Assembly (NCBI RefSeq): GCF_900236475.1
Contig: NZ_LT963352.1
Span: 1,612,001-1,676,000, forward strand
DNA: 64,000 bases
Origin: Streptomyces chartreusis NRRL 3882
GTDB taxonomy: Bacteria > Actinomycetota > Actinomycetes > Streptomycetales > Streptomycetaceae
Direction of reading: 5' to 3'
In this document: positions 1-8,206 of the stretch, piece after piece
Position numbering within the stretch: position 1 is the first letter of the stretch
Layout: the number at the start of each line of letters is the position of its first letter
Notes under the pieces: model-generated
Databases searched by the model: none
Seen by the model: only the letters and a program-made list of their open reading frames with translations
Told to the model about the DNA's origin: nothing
Position numbers and translations under genes: made by a program

Positions 1-337
1 GCAGGGCGTAGGCGACCCTCAGCTCGTTGGTGGCGAGGGCGGCGGCCGCGCGGGCGGTGCGCGGGTCGCCGAGGCGGGCGAGGGCGTGGGCGGCGGAGGC
101 ACAGCGCGGCGGATCGCGGTGGTTGAGCAACAGCACCAGGGACTCGAAGGCGCGCCGGTCCCCGGCGAGTCCCAGCCGGAAGGCGGCCAGCTCCCGCGCC
201 CACAAGGGCTGCCCGGGTTCGGTCAGCACCGCGGCCAAGGCGTCGAGGTCGTCGGTCGCCACGAGCCGCTCGAAGGCGGGCGAGGCCCCCGACTCCTGCC
301 GTAAGCGCTCCGTGAGTGATCGCAACTCTTCGTCCAT
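1..337 (-). CDS. HEAT-repeat-like protein, N-terminal part (cut by window edge)
   Basis: The 112 visible codons begin MDEELRSLTERLRQ and continue with alternating Ala/Leu-rich helices, including a stretch around residues 68-95 (ASAAHALARLGDPRTARA) typical of HEAT or PBS-lyase type repeats. Such repeats normally bind other proteins; no catalytic motif is visible in this part. The start is the ATG read from 337 leftward. No good ribosome site precedes it, but TAATCT (350-345 on this strand) lies seven bases upstream and could be a -10 box, so translation may be leaderless. The gene is divergent from the 3-hydroxyacyl-CoA dehydrogenase. The rest lies outside the window, so the family call is tentative. 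Confidence 0.6.
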   Translation of the reverse strand, partial: MDEELRSLTERLRQESGASPAFERLVATDDLDALAAVLTEPGQPLWARELAAFRLGLAGDRRAFESLVLLLNHRDPPRCASAAHALARLGDPRTARAAAALATNELRVAYAL

Positions 338-729
338 GACTGAGAGATTAGGGGCGCCGCGAGCTGCGCGGGACGTACATCACAAACCCGAGGGCTGGCG
401 CGCTCGTTACCCGCGAGTTAAGCTCAGACGAGCGAGTTACCCACTCGTATCTCCTCGCGGCGGTCTGGTGACGCGGCCACCGCGAGAGCAGTCGGTTCGG
501 TACTTCAGGTACCGCAGTACGGCTCGGCCCCGGGACAGGGCCGGTCGGAACCGCCGTTCACCGGGCGTGTGCACGCCCGGCCCGACGGCACCGGGCGTGT
601 GCGCTCGCAGCCCGGCCAACACCCGCACTTCTCACGCACCCGGTGCGCCCGGGGCCCGGCTCCCGCCGGGCCGTAGTCGGCGCACCCGGGAGGCGTTCCC
701 CGTCGTCACCCTCATCCTGGAGTCCCGCG
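338..729. promoter_or_regulatory. Divergent intergenic region with several inverted repeats
   Basis: This gene-free 392-base stretch carries four inverted repeats. CGCTCGT (401-407) pairs with ACGAGCG (428-434). CGAGT (433-437) pairs with ACTCG (443-447). CGGTAC (498-503) pairs with GTACCG (509-514). A near-perfect palindrome at 561-580 has nine-base arms CCGGGCGTG and CACGCCCGG. The 14-base CACCGGGCGTGTGC occurs at 559-572 and again at 589-602. These are plausible operators for the dehydrogenase gene or for the divergent gene. No convincing -35/-10 pair was assigned. Confidence 0.45.
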
Positions 730-2535
730 ATGGCCACTCCCCTGTCCGACCCGTCCCTGTCCCCGCTGCGCACCATCGCCGTCGTCGGCCTCGGCACGAT
801 GGGCACCGGCATCGCCGAGGTCCTCGCCAAGGCCGGCCGCGAGGTCGTCGGCATCGACATCAGCGAGGCCCAGGCCGCGAAGTGCGTCGCCGCCCTGGAG
901 TCCTCCACCGCCCGTGGCGTCGAGCGCGGCCGGCTGACCGAGCAGGACCGCGCGGAGATCCTGGACCGCGTCCGCACCTCCACCGACCTGCGGGCCGCGG
1001 CCGGCGCCGACCTGGTCATCGAGGTGGCGCCGGAGTCGTACGAGATCAAGCAGCAGATCTTCCGGGAACTGGACGGGATCGTGCGGCCGGAGACCATCCT
1101 GGCGACCGGCACCAACGCCCTGTCGGTCACCCGGCTCGCCGCCGACTCGGCCCGTCCGGAGCGCGTGCTGGGCCTGCACTTCTTCAACCCTGCCCCGGCG
1201 ATGCGGCTGGTCGAGGTCGTCTCCTCGGTGCTGACCGCGCCGGCCGCCGTCACGGCGGTCACCGATCTCGCCCTCGACCTGGGCAAGGAGCCGGTCGCCG
1301 TCGGCGACCGCCCCGGGTTCGTCGCCGACGGCCTGCTGTTCGGCTACCTCAACCAGGCCGCCGCGATGTACGAGGCGAAGTACGCCTCCCGCGAGGACAT
1401 CGACGCCGCGATGCGGCTGGGCTGCGGACTGCCGATGGGCCCGCTGGCACTGCTCGACCTGATCGGTGTCGACACCGCGCGCACGGTCCTGGAGGCGATG
1501 TACGCCGCGTCCCGCGACCGGCTGCACGCCCCGGCGCCGATCCTCAAGCAGCTGAGCGAGGCGGGCCTGACCGGCCGCAAGGCGGGACGCGGGTTCTACA
1601 CCTACGAGACGCCGGGCAGCGGCACCGTCGTGCGGGACGCGCTGACCCCGCTGGAGGGCGGCAGCCTGGCCCCGGGCCGGGAGGTCCGATCGGTCGGTGT
1701 CGCGGGCTCGGGCACCATGGCCTCCGGCATCGCCGAGGTCTTCGCCAAGGCCGGGTACGAGGTGGTCCTCGCCGCCCGCAGCGAGGAGAAGGCCCAGACC
1801 GCGAAGGCCCGCATCGGCAAGTCCCTGTCCCGCTCGGTCGACAAGGGCCGGATGACCGCCGAGGCCGCCGCCCGGACCCTGGACCTCATCACGCCGACGG
1901 GCACCTACGACGACTTCGCCGACGTCGACCTGGCCCTCGAGGCGGTCGCCGAGGACCTGGAGGTCAAGCGGCACCTGTTCGCCGCGCTGGACAAGGTCTG
2001 CAAGCCCGGCGCGATCCTGGCCACCACCACCTCGTCCCTGCCGGTCGTGGCCTGCGCCCGGGCCACCTCGCGCCCGCAGGACGTGATCGGCATGCACTTC
2101 TTCAACCCGGCGCCGGCCATGAAGCTGGTCGAGGTCGTCCGTACGGTGCTGACGGCCGACGACGTCCACGCGACGGTCCGCGAGGTCTGCGGCCGGATCA
2201 GGAAGCACCCGGTCGACTGCGGCGACCGTGCGGGCTTCATCGTGAACGCGCTGCTCTTCCCGTACCTGAACAACGCGATCAAGATGGTGCAGGAGCACTA
2301 CGCGTCGCTCGACGACATCGACGCGGCGATGAAGCTGGGCGGCGGTTACCCGATGGGCCCGTTCGAGCTGCTGGACGTCGTCGGGCTCGACGTCTCGCTC
2401 GCCATCGAGAAGGTCCTGCACCGCGAGTTCCGCGACCCGGGGCTCGCCCCGGCACCGCTCCTGGAGCACCTGGTGGCCGCGGGCTGCCTCGGCCGCAAGA
2501 CCGGCCGAGGCTTCCGCGAATATGCCAAGCGCTGA
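730..2535 (+). CDS. Tandem (two-copy) 3-hydroxyacyl-CoA dehydrogenase
   Basis: The 601-residue protein is a head-to-tail duplication of a 3-hydroxybutyryl-CoA dehydrogenase, each half with a Rossmann domain and a 3HCDH C-terminal domain. The first half has GLGTMGTGIAEV near residue 20 and HFFNPAPAM near 150; the second has GSGTMASGIAEV near 321 and HFFNPAPAM near 456. Single-domain relatives are about 280-290 residues, so the length fits exactly two copies. The halves differ: the catalytic Asn is present as N506 in the second but is D200 in the first. The acidic residue ending beta-2 (D43) is replaced by A349-R350 in the second. The ATG at 730 follows CTGGAG; an upstream start at 643 would add a low-quality tail. 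It probably interconverts acetoacetyl- and 3-hydroxybutyryl-CoA, feeding the downstream ethylmalonyl-CoA operon. Confidence 0.88.
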   Translation: MATPLSDPSLSPLRTIAVVGLGTMGTGIAEVLAKAGREVVGIDISEAQAAKCVAALESSTARGVERGRLTEQDRAEILDRVRTSTDLRAAAGADLVIEVAPESYEIKQQIFRELDGIVRPETILATGTNALSVTRLAADSARPERVLGLHFFNPAPAMRLVEVVSSVLTAPAAVTAVTDLALDLGKEPVAVGDRPGFVADGLLFGYLNQAAAMYEAKYASREDIDAAMRLGCGLPMGPLALLDLIGVDTARTVLEAMYAASRDRLHAPAPILKQLSEAGLTGRKAGRGFYTYETPGSGTVVRDALTPLEGGSLAPGREVRSVGVAGSGTMASGIAEVFAKAGYEVVLAARSEEKAQTAKARIGKSLSRSVDKGRMTAEAAARTLDLITPTGTYDDFADVDLALEAVAEDLEVKRHLFAALDKVCKPGAILATTTSSLPVVACARATSRPQDVIGMHFFNPAPAMKLVEVVRTVLTADDVHATVREVCGRIRKHPVDCGDRAGFIVNALLFPYLNNAIKMVQEHYASLDDIDAAMKLGGGYPMGPFELLDVVGLDVSLAIEKVLHREFRDPGLAPAPLLEHLVAAGCLGRKTGRGFREYAKR

Positions 2536-2634
2536 GGGTCCCGGCGACTGGTTCCGGTCCGGCGCGGAGTGGGGCGGCCTGCTCGGCCCGGACCGGCTCC
2601 CGCCGCCCCCTGGCGGCGGCGGAGAACCAGGTCA

Positions 2635-2671
2635 TGCGCACCGAGCTGCGCACATGCAGTACGTTCAGGGC
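2635..2671 (+). promoter_or_regulatory. Likely tetR promoter with palindromic element, leaderless start
   Basis: TACGTT at 2660-2665 fits a TAnnnT -10 box and ends six bases before the ATG at 2672, so transcription should start at or next to the A of the start codon. TGCGCA occurs at 2635-2640 and 2647-2652; each copy is itself palindromic, and together they form a symmetric element over the -35 zone, where no TTGACA match exists. This suggests autoregulation by the TetR protein. Confidence 0.5.
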
Positions 2672-3481
2672 ATGTCCCAGCCCGCCAAGTCCGCACGTAC
2701 ACCAGCTACGACCGACGCGCCGGAAAGTGCCGCAGGCTCTCGCGCCGCCGCCCAGCGGCTCAAGATGCGCCGGGAACTGGCGGCCGCCGCGATGGAGCTG
2801 TTCGCGACCAAGGGGTACGAGGCGACCACCGTCGACGAGATCGCGGCCCAGGCCGGGGTCGCACGCCGCACCTTCTTCCGCCACTTCCGTTCCAAGGAAG
2901 AGGCGATCTTCCCCGACCACGACGACACCCTGGTCCGGGCCGAGGCGGTGCTCAACGCCGCGCCCGCGCACGAGCATCCGCTCGACACGGTGTGCCGCGG
3001 CATCAAGGAAGTCATGAAGATGTACGCGGCCCGGCCGGAGATCTCGGTCGCCCGCTACAAGCTGACACGCGAGGTGCCCACGCTGCGCGAGGCGGAGATC
3101 GCGTCGGTGGCCCGCTACGAGCGCCTGTTCACCCGCTACCTCCTCGGCCACTTCGACGAGCGCGCGCACGCCGACGACGCCAACGACGATCCGCTGCTGG
3201 CGGAGGTCGCCGCGTCCGCCGTGGTCACCGCCCACAACCACGTCCTGCGGCGCTGGCTGCGGGCGGGCGGGCAGGGGGACGTGGAGGCGCAGTTGGACCA
3301 CGCCTTCGCGATCGTGCGCAAGACGTTCGGCACGGGGATCGGGGCCGGGCGCTCCACGGAGGCGCAGCCGGCCGCGGCCACGGCCTCGGCCCAGGGCGAG
3401 GTGCTGGTGACCGTCGCCCGTACCGACGCCCCGCTGGACGAGGTCATGCGGACGATCGAACAGGCCCTCAAGGAGCGCTGA
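2672..3481 (+). CDS. TetR-family transcriptional regulator
   Basis: The 269-residue protein begins MSQPAKSARTPATT and has a classic TetR DNA-binding domain at about residues 33-80 (AAAAMELFATKGYEATTVDEI, then VARRTFFRHFRSKEEA). The C-terminal two thirds is the helical ligand-binding and dimer domain. It sits between the dehydrogenase and ccr in the same orientation, so by position it is the likely regulator of one or both; a CoA thioester or fatty-acid effector is an inference only. The start was placed at the ATG preceded by a -10-like TACGTT. The ATG at 2654 and the far upstream in-frame start at 2522 lie before that promoter. A strong hairpin follows the stop codon. Confidence 0.88.
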   Translation: MSQPAKSARTPATTDAPESAAGSRAAAQRLKMRRELAAAAMELFATKGYEATTVDEIAAQAGVARRTFFRHFRSKEEAIFPDHDDTLVRAEAVLNAAPAHEHPLDTVCRGIKEVMKMYAARPEISVARYKLTREVPTLREAEIASVARYERLFTRYLLGHFDERAHADDANDDPLLAEVAASAVVTAHNHVLRRWLRAGGQGDVEAQLDHAFAIVRKTFGTGIGAGRSTEAQPAAATASAQGEVLVTVARTDAPLDEVMRTIEQALKER

Positions 3482-3502
3482 GCCCTCTTCGCCCGTGTGA
3501 TG

Positions 3503-3529
3503 ACGGCCACCCCTCGGGGTGGCCGTTTT
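3503..3529 (+). terminator. Rho-independent terminator after tetR
   Basis: A perfect 11-base stem, ACGGCCACCCC (3503-3513) with GGGGTGGCCGT (3516-3526), has a two-base spacer and is followed at once by a T run ending at 3529. It lies 22 bases after the tetR stop codon and separates tetR from the ccr operon. Confidence 0.85.
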
Positions 3530-3592
3530 GGCATGTCAGAGGCCGTTTTGCAGGCTCTCTCCGAGGCCGTTCGATCGATCATCGCTCATTTG

Positions 3593-3666
3593 TTACGTAA
3601 AGATTTCATCTGAGGCCAAGTTCTGGCACTCAGTGCCTTGCGGGGTGACACGCGGTGTCATACGTT
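3593..3666 (+). promoter_or_regulatory. ccr operon promoter with operator in its spacer
   Basis: TTGCGG (3638-3643) and TACGTT (3661-3666) are separated by exactly 17 bases, a good vegetative promoter for this genus. The spacer contains the perfect inverted repeat TGACAC-GCG-GTGTCA at 3646-3660, ideally placed for a repressor. Further upstream, the AT-rich palindrome TTACGTAA lies at 3593-3600. The predicted transcript starts near 3673, leaving about 190 bases before the ccr GTG. Confidence 0.65.
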
Positions 3667-3681
3667 GAAGAGGTCCGGGCG

Positions 3682-3864
3682 ATGTCCCAGCAAGCCCAGC
3701 GCCTGCCCGCCCGGACGCCTGCGTCACAGGCAACCTCCCGCGCCACCAGCGCTGCCGAACAGCACCACCGCCGAACCGACGGCACCCCTCCAACCCTCAG
3801 CAGCACCGACGTAACCATCGGCGCCCCTCCCTCAGGGCGCTCACCGCCGGAGGCAACACCGTGA
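3682..3864 (+). CDS. Possible 60-codon leader ORF overlapping the ccr start
   Basis: An ATG at 3682, with GAAGAGG eight bases upstream, opens a 60-codon frame rich in Ala, Thr, Ser and Pro. Its stop codon overlaps the ccr start in a GTGA arrangement (3861-3864), the usual layout for translational coupling. Against it, about a quarter of its codons end in A or T, more than in neighbouring genes. Its ribosome site also lies right at the predicted transcript start. It has no recognisable domain. It could be a regulatory upstream ORF or chance open sequence in the 5' leader. Confidence 0.3.
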   Translation: MSQQAQRLPARTPASQATSRATSAAEQHHRRTDGTPPTLSSTDVTIGAPPSGRSPPEATP

Positions 3865-5204
3865 CCGTGAAGGACATCCTGGCCGCGATCCAGTCGCCCG
3901 ACTCCACGTCGGAGGACTTCGCCGCCCTCCCGCTCCCCGAGTCGTACCGCGCGATCACCGTGCACAAGGACGAGACGGAGATGTTCGCCGGGCTCGCCAC
4001 GCGCGACAAGGACCCCCGCAAGTCGATCCACCTGGACGAGGTGCCGCTGCCCGAGCTCGGCCCGGGCGAGGCCCTGGTGGCCGTCATGGCCTCGTCGGTC
4101 AACTACAACTCGGTGTGGACGTCGATCTTCGAGCCGCTGTCCACCTTCGGCTTCCTGGAGCGCTACGGCCGCACCAGCGAGCTGGCCAAGCGCCACGACC
4201 TGCCGTACCACATCATCGGCTCCGACCTCGCGGGCGTCGTCCTGCGCACCGGCCCGGGCGTCAACGCCTGGCACCCCGGTGACGAGGTCGTCGCGCACTG
4301 CCTGTCCGTCGAGCTGGAGTCCAGCGACGGCCACAACGACACGATGCTCGACCCCGAGCAGCGCATCTGGGGCTTCGAGACCAACTTCGGCGGCCTCGCC
4401 GAGATCGCCCTGGTCAAGTCCAACCAGCTGATGCCCAAGCCCGACCACCTCAGCTGGGAGGAGGCCGCCGCCCCCGGCCTGGTCAACTCCACCGCCTACC
4501 GGCAGCTGGTCTCCCGCAACGGCGCCGGCATGAAGCAGGGCGACAACGTGCTCATCTGGGGCGCGAGCGGCGGACTCGGCAGTTACGCCACCCAGTTCGC
4601 GCTGGCCGGCGGCGCCAACCCGATCTGTGTCGTGTCCTCGCCGCAGAAGGCCGAGATCTGCCGCTCGATGGGCGCCGAGGCGATCATCGACCGCAACGCC
4701 GAGGGCTACAGGTTCTGGAAGGACGAGAACACACAGGACCCCAAGGAGTGGAAGCGCTTCGGCAAGCGCATCCGCGAGCTCACCGGCGGCGAGGACATCG
4801 ACATCGTCTTCGAGCACCCCGGCCGCGAGACCTTCGGCGCGAGCGTCTTCGTCACCCGCAAGGGCGGCACCATCACCACCTGCGCCTCCACCTCGGGCTA
4901 CATGCACGAGTACGACAACCGCTACCTGTGGATGTCGCTGAAGCGGATCATCGGCTCGCACTTCGCCAACTACCGCGAGGCCTGGGAGGCCAACCGGCTC
5001 ATCGCGAAGGGCAAGATCCACCCGACCCTGTCGAAGGTGTACTCCCTCCAGGACACCGGCCAGGCCGCCTACGACGTGCACCGCAACCTCCACCAGGGCA
5101 AGGTCGGCGTGCTGTGCATGGCCCCCGAGGAGGGCCTGGGCGTGCGCGACCACGAGAAGCGCGCCAAGCACATCGACGCCATCAACCGCTTCCGGAACAT
5201 CTGA
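3861..5204 (+). CDS. ccr: Crotonyl-CoA carboxylase/reductase
   Basis: The 447-residue protein is a medium-chain reductase/dehydrogenase that uses NADPH and CO2 to convert crotonyl-CoA to (2S)-ethylmalonyl-CoA. This is the committed step of the ethylmalonyl-CoA pathway and also supplies polyketide extender units. The length is the family norm. The nucleotide loop IWGASGGLGSYATQF is at residues 232-246. Residues corresponding to the known CO2-binding set are present: N83 (in NYN), F172-E173 (GFETNFGG) and H367 (GSHFAN). The GTG start follows a GGAGG at 3849-3853. It is first in a five-gene operon; the next gene begins 10 bases after its stop. Confidence 0.97.
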   Translation: MTVKDILAAIQSPDSTSEDFAALPLPESYRAITVHKDETEMFAGLATRDKDPRKSIHLDEVPLPELGPGEALVAVMASSVNYNSVWTSIFEPLSTFGFLERYGRTSELAKRHDLPYHIIGSDLAGVVLRTGPGVNAWHPGDEVVAHCLSVELESSDGHNDTMLDPEQRIWGFETNFGGLAEIALVKSNQLMPKPDHLSWEEAAAPGLVNSTAYRQLVSRNGAGMKQGDNVLIWGASGGLGSYATQFALAGGANPICVVSSPQKAEICRSMGAEAIIDRNAEGYRFWKDENTQDPKEWKRFGKRIRELTGGEDIDIVFEHPGRETFGASVFVTRKGGTITTCASTSGYMHEYDNRYLWMSLKRIIGSHFANYREAWEANRLIAKGKIHPTLSKVYSLQDTGQAAYDVHRNLHQGKVGVLCMAPEEGLGVRDHEKRAKHIDAINRFRNI

Positions 5205-5214
5205 GGGCTGCTGG

Positions 5215-7242
5215 ATGACAGAGCGTCAGAAGGACCGTCCGTGGCTCATGCGGACCTACGCCGGCCACTCCACGGCCGAGGCGTCCAACGAGCTGTACCG
5301 GCGCAACCTCGCCAAGGGCCAGACGGGTCTGTCGGTGGCGTTCGACCTGCCGACCCAGACCGGCTACGACTCCGACCACATCCTCGCCCGCGGCGAGGTC
5401 GGCCGGGTCGGCGTGCCGATCGCGCACGTCGGTGACATGCGCCGGCTGTTCCAGGACATCCCCCTGGAGCAGATGAACACCTCGATGACCATCAACGCCA
5501 CGGCCATGTGGCTGCTGGCGCTCTACCAGGTCGTGGCCGAGGAGCAGGGCGCGGACATCACCAAGCTCCAGGGCACGACCCAGAACGACATCGTCAAGGA
5601 GTACCTGTCCCGCGGCACGCACGTCTTCCCGCCGGGACCGAGCCTCCGTCTGACGACGGACATGATCGCGTACACGGTCTCCCACATCCCGAAGTGGAAC
5701 CCGATCAACATCTGCAGCTACCACTTGCAGGAGGCGGGCGCCACGCCGGTCCAGGAGATCGCGTACGCGATGTCCACCGCGATCGCCGTTCTCGACGCCG
5801 TGCGCGACTCGGGGCAGGTGCCCCAGGAGCGCATGGGCGACGTCGTCGGACGGATCTCCTTCTTCGTGAACGCGGGCGTCCGCTTCATCGAGGAGATGTG
5901 CAAGATGCGGGCGTTCGGCCGCATCTGGGACCGGATCACCCGTGAGCGGTACGGCATCGAGAACCCCAAGCACCGCCGCTTCCGCTACGGCGTCCAGGTC
6001 AACTCCCTCGGCCTGACCGAGGCGCAACCGGAGAACAACGTCCAGCGGATCGTCCTGGAGATGCTGGCCGTGACCCTCTCCAAGGACGCACGCGCGCGTG
6101 CGGTGCAGCTCCCCGCCTGGAACGAGGCGCTCGGTCTGCCCCGCCCCTGGGACCAGCAGTGGTCGCTGCGCATCCAGCAGGTGCTGGCGTACGAGAGCGA
6201 TCTGCTGGAGTACGAGGACATCTTCGAGGGCTCGAAGGTCATCGAGGCGAAGGTGGACGAACTGGTCGAGGCCGCGTCCGCGGAGATCGACCGCATCCAG
6301 GAGATGGGCGGCGCGATGGCGGCCGTCGAGTCCGGCTACCTCAAGTCGCAGCTGGTCGCCTCGCACGCCGAGCGCCGGGGCCGGATCGAGTCCGGCCAGG
6401 AGAAGATCATCGGTGTCAACGCCTTCGAGGGCACCGAGCCGAACCCGCTGACCGCTGACCTGGACACCGCGATCCAGACGGTCGACCCGGAGGTCGAGGC
6501 CCGGGTCATCGCCTCGCTCCAGCGGTGGCGCGACAGCCGCTACCAGCCGCCCTTCAACCACCCGAGGCCCTGCAAGGCGCTGGAGCGGCTGAAGGAGGCC
6601 GCCCGGGGCACCGAGAACCTCATGGAGGCCACCCTGGAGTGCGCCCGCGCCGGGGTCACGACCGGCGAGTGGGCCGGGGCCCTGCGCGAGGTGTTCGGCG
6701 AGTTCAGGGCGCCCACGGGCGTCTCCTCGGCGCCGGTGGCCGTCCCCGCCGAGGAGGGCAGCACGCTGGCCCTGGTCCGCCGCAAGGTGGATCTGACGGC
6801 CAAGGACCTGGGCGTGGGCAAGCTGCGCTTCCTGGTCGGCAAGCCGGGCCTGGACGGACATTCCAACGGTGCCGAGCAGATCGCCGTGCGCGCGCGCGAC
6901 GCCGGCTTCGAGGTGGTCTACCAGGGCATCCGGCTGACGCCCGAGCAGATCGTGGACGCCGCCCTCGCCGAGGACGTGCACGCGGTCGGCCTGTCCATCC
7001 TGTCCGGCTCGCACGCCCAGCTGGTTCCGGACGTCCTCGAACGGCTGCGTGTGGCCGGTGCCACAGACATCCCGGTGATCGCCGGTGGCATCATCCCGAA
7101 CGGGGATGCCGAGCAGCTCAGGGCAGCCGGAGTGGCCGCGGTCTTCACCCCGAAGGACTTCGACATCACCGGAATCATCGGCCGCATCGTCGACGAGATC
7201 CGGAAAGCGAACAAGCTCGACCCCCTGGAGGTCTCCGCATGA
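5215..7242 (+). CDS. ecm: Ethylmalonyl-CoA mutase (B12-dependent, MeaA type)
   Basis: This 675-residue adenosylcobalamin mutase combines the substrate-binding barrel (RPWLMRTYAGHSTAEASN onward) with a C-terminal B12-binding domain on one chain. The cobalamin motif DxHxxG is D547-G-H549-S-N-G552. It converts ethylmalonyl-CoA to methylsuccinyl-CoA. It could be confused with methylmalonyl-CoA mutase, but its single-chain architecture and position directly after ccr identify it as the Ecm/MeaA branch. The ATG at 5215 lies 10 bases beyond the ccr stop. Its stop codon overlaps the next start in an ATGA, so translation of the lyase is probably coupled. Confidence 0.95.
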   Translation: MTERQKDRPWLMRTYAGHSTAEASNELYRRNLAKGQTGLSVAFDLPTQTGYDSDHILARGEVGRVGVPIAHVGDMRRLFQDIPLEQMNTSMTINATAMWLLALYQVVAEEQGADITKLQGTTQNDIVKEYLSRGTHVFPPGPSLRLTTDMIAYTVSHIPKWNPINICSYHLQEAGATPVQEIAYAMSTAIAVLDAVRDSGQVPQERMGDVVGRISFFVNAGVRFIEEMCKMRAFGRIWDRITRERYGIENPKHRRFRYGVQVNSLGLTEAQPENNVQRIVLEMLAVTLSKDARARAVQLPAWNEALGLPRPWDQQWSLRIQQVLAYESDLLEYEDIFEGSKVIEAKVDELVEAASAEIDRIQEMGGAMAAVESGYLKSQLVASHAERRGRIESGQEKIIGVNAFEGTEPNPLTADLDTAIQTVDPEVEARVIASLQRWRDSRYQPPFNHPRPCKALERLKEAARGTENLMEATLECARAGVTTGEWAGALREVFGEFRAPTGVSSAPVAVPAEEGSTLALVRRKVDLTAKDLGVGKLRFLVGKPGLDGHSNGAEQIAVRARDAGFEVVYQGIRLTPEQIVDAALAEDVHAVGLSILSGSHAQLVPDVLERLRVAGATDIPVIAGGIIPNGDAEQLRAAGVAAVFTPKDFDITGIIGRIVDEIRKANKLDPLEVSA

Positions 7243-8201
7243 CCACGGTCAACCGCCTTCGCCCCCGGCGTTCCTGCCTGGCGGTACCGGGCTCGAACCC
7301 GCGCTTCCTGGAGAAGGCCCAGGGCCTCCCGGCGGACCAGGTCTTCCTGGACCTGGAGGACGCGTGCGCCCCGCTCGCCAAGCCCGAGGCGCGGCACACC
7401 ATCGTGAAGTTCCTCAACGAGGGCGACTGGACGGGCAAGACGCGCGTGGTCCGGGTCAACGACTGGACGACCGAGTGGACGTACCGCGACGTCGTGACGG
7501 TGGTCGAGGGCGCCGGCCAGAACCTCGACTGCATCATGCTGCCGAAGGTGCAGGACGCCCAGCAGATCGTCGCGCTGGACCTGCTGCTGACCCAGATCGA
7601 GAAGACCATGGGCTTCGAGGTCGGCAAGATCGGCATCGAGGCGCAGATCGAGAACGCCCAGGGCCTGAACAACGTCAACGAGATCGCGCAGGCCTCCCAG
7701 CGCGTCGAGACCATCATCTTCGGCCCGGCCGACTTCATGGCCTCCATCAACATGAAGTCGCTGGTCGTGGGCGAGCAGCCGCCCGGCTACCCGGCGGACG
7801 CCTACCACTACATCCTGATGAAGATCCTGATGGCCGCCCGCGCCAACAACCTCCAGGCCATCGACGGCCCCTACCTCCAGATCCGCAACATCGACGGCTA
7901 CCGCGAGGTCGCGCAGCGCGCCGCCGCCCTCGGCTTCGACGGCAAGTGGGTGCTGCACCCGGGCCAGGTCGAGGCGTCCAACGAGATCTTCTCGCCGTCC
8001 CAGGAGGACTACGACCACGCCGAGCTGATCCTGGACGCGTACGACTACTACACGTCCGAGGCGGGCGGCAAGAAGGGCTCGGCGATGCTCGGCGACGAGA
8101 TGATCGACGAGGCCAGCCGCAAGATGGCCCTGGTCATCGCGGGCAAGGGACGTGCCGCGGGCATGCGGCGCACCAGCAAGTTCGAGATCCCGGAGGCCTG
8201 A
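7239..8201 (+). CDS. mcl1: Beta-methylmalyl-CoA / L-malyl-CoA lyase (CitE-like)
   Basis: The 320-residue protein belongs to the HpcH/HpaI and citrate-lyase beta aldolase family: RRSCLAVPGSNPRFLEKA near the start, the metal-site motif FLDLEDAC near residue 36-43, and IEAQIENAQG near 132. In the ethylmalonyl-CoA pathway this enzyme cleaves beta-methylmalyl-CoA to glyoxylate and propionyl-CoA, and often malyl-CoA as well. The assignment rests on context plus family; a different CoA-ester lyase specificity cannot be excluded from sequence alone. The ATG overlaps the ecm stop by four bases and GGAGG (7228-7232) lies just upstream. Confidence 0.88.
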   Translation: MTTVNRLRPRRSCLAVPGSNPRFLEKAQGLPADQVFLDLEDACAPLAKPEARHTIVKFLNEGDWTGKTRVVRVNDWTTEWTYRDVVTVVEGAGQNLDCIMLPKVQDAQQIVALDLLLTQIEKTMGFEVGKIGIEAQIENAQGLNNVNEIAQASQRVETIIFGPADFMASINMKSLVVGEQPPGYPADAYHYILMKILMAARANNLQAIDGPYLQIRNIDGYREVAQRAAALGFDGKWVLHPGQVEASNEIFSPSQEDYDHAELILDAYDYYTSEAGGKKGSAMLGDEMIDEASRKMALVIAGKGRAAGMRRTSKFEIPEA

Positions 8202-8206
8202 CAGCC

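Noticed and set aside
27..3017. A long plus-strand open frame of about 1000 codons over the start of the window and through the dehydrogenase and tetR
   Set aside because: It is a GC-rich shadow frame: Arg/Pro/Gly-rich translation with no motifs, overlapping two genes that do have conserved motifs in other frames.
3536..3600. TTACGTAA considered as a regulator site for the upstream tetR gene
   Set aside because: It lies after the tetR terminator and about 40 bases upstream of the ccr -35, so it belongs to the ccr promoter region if it functions at all.
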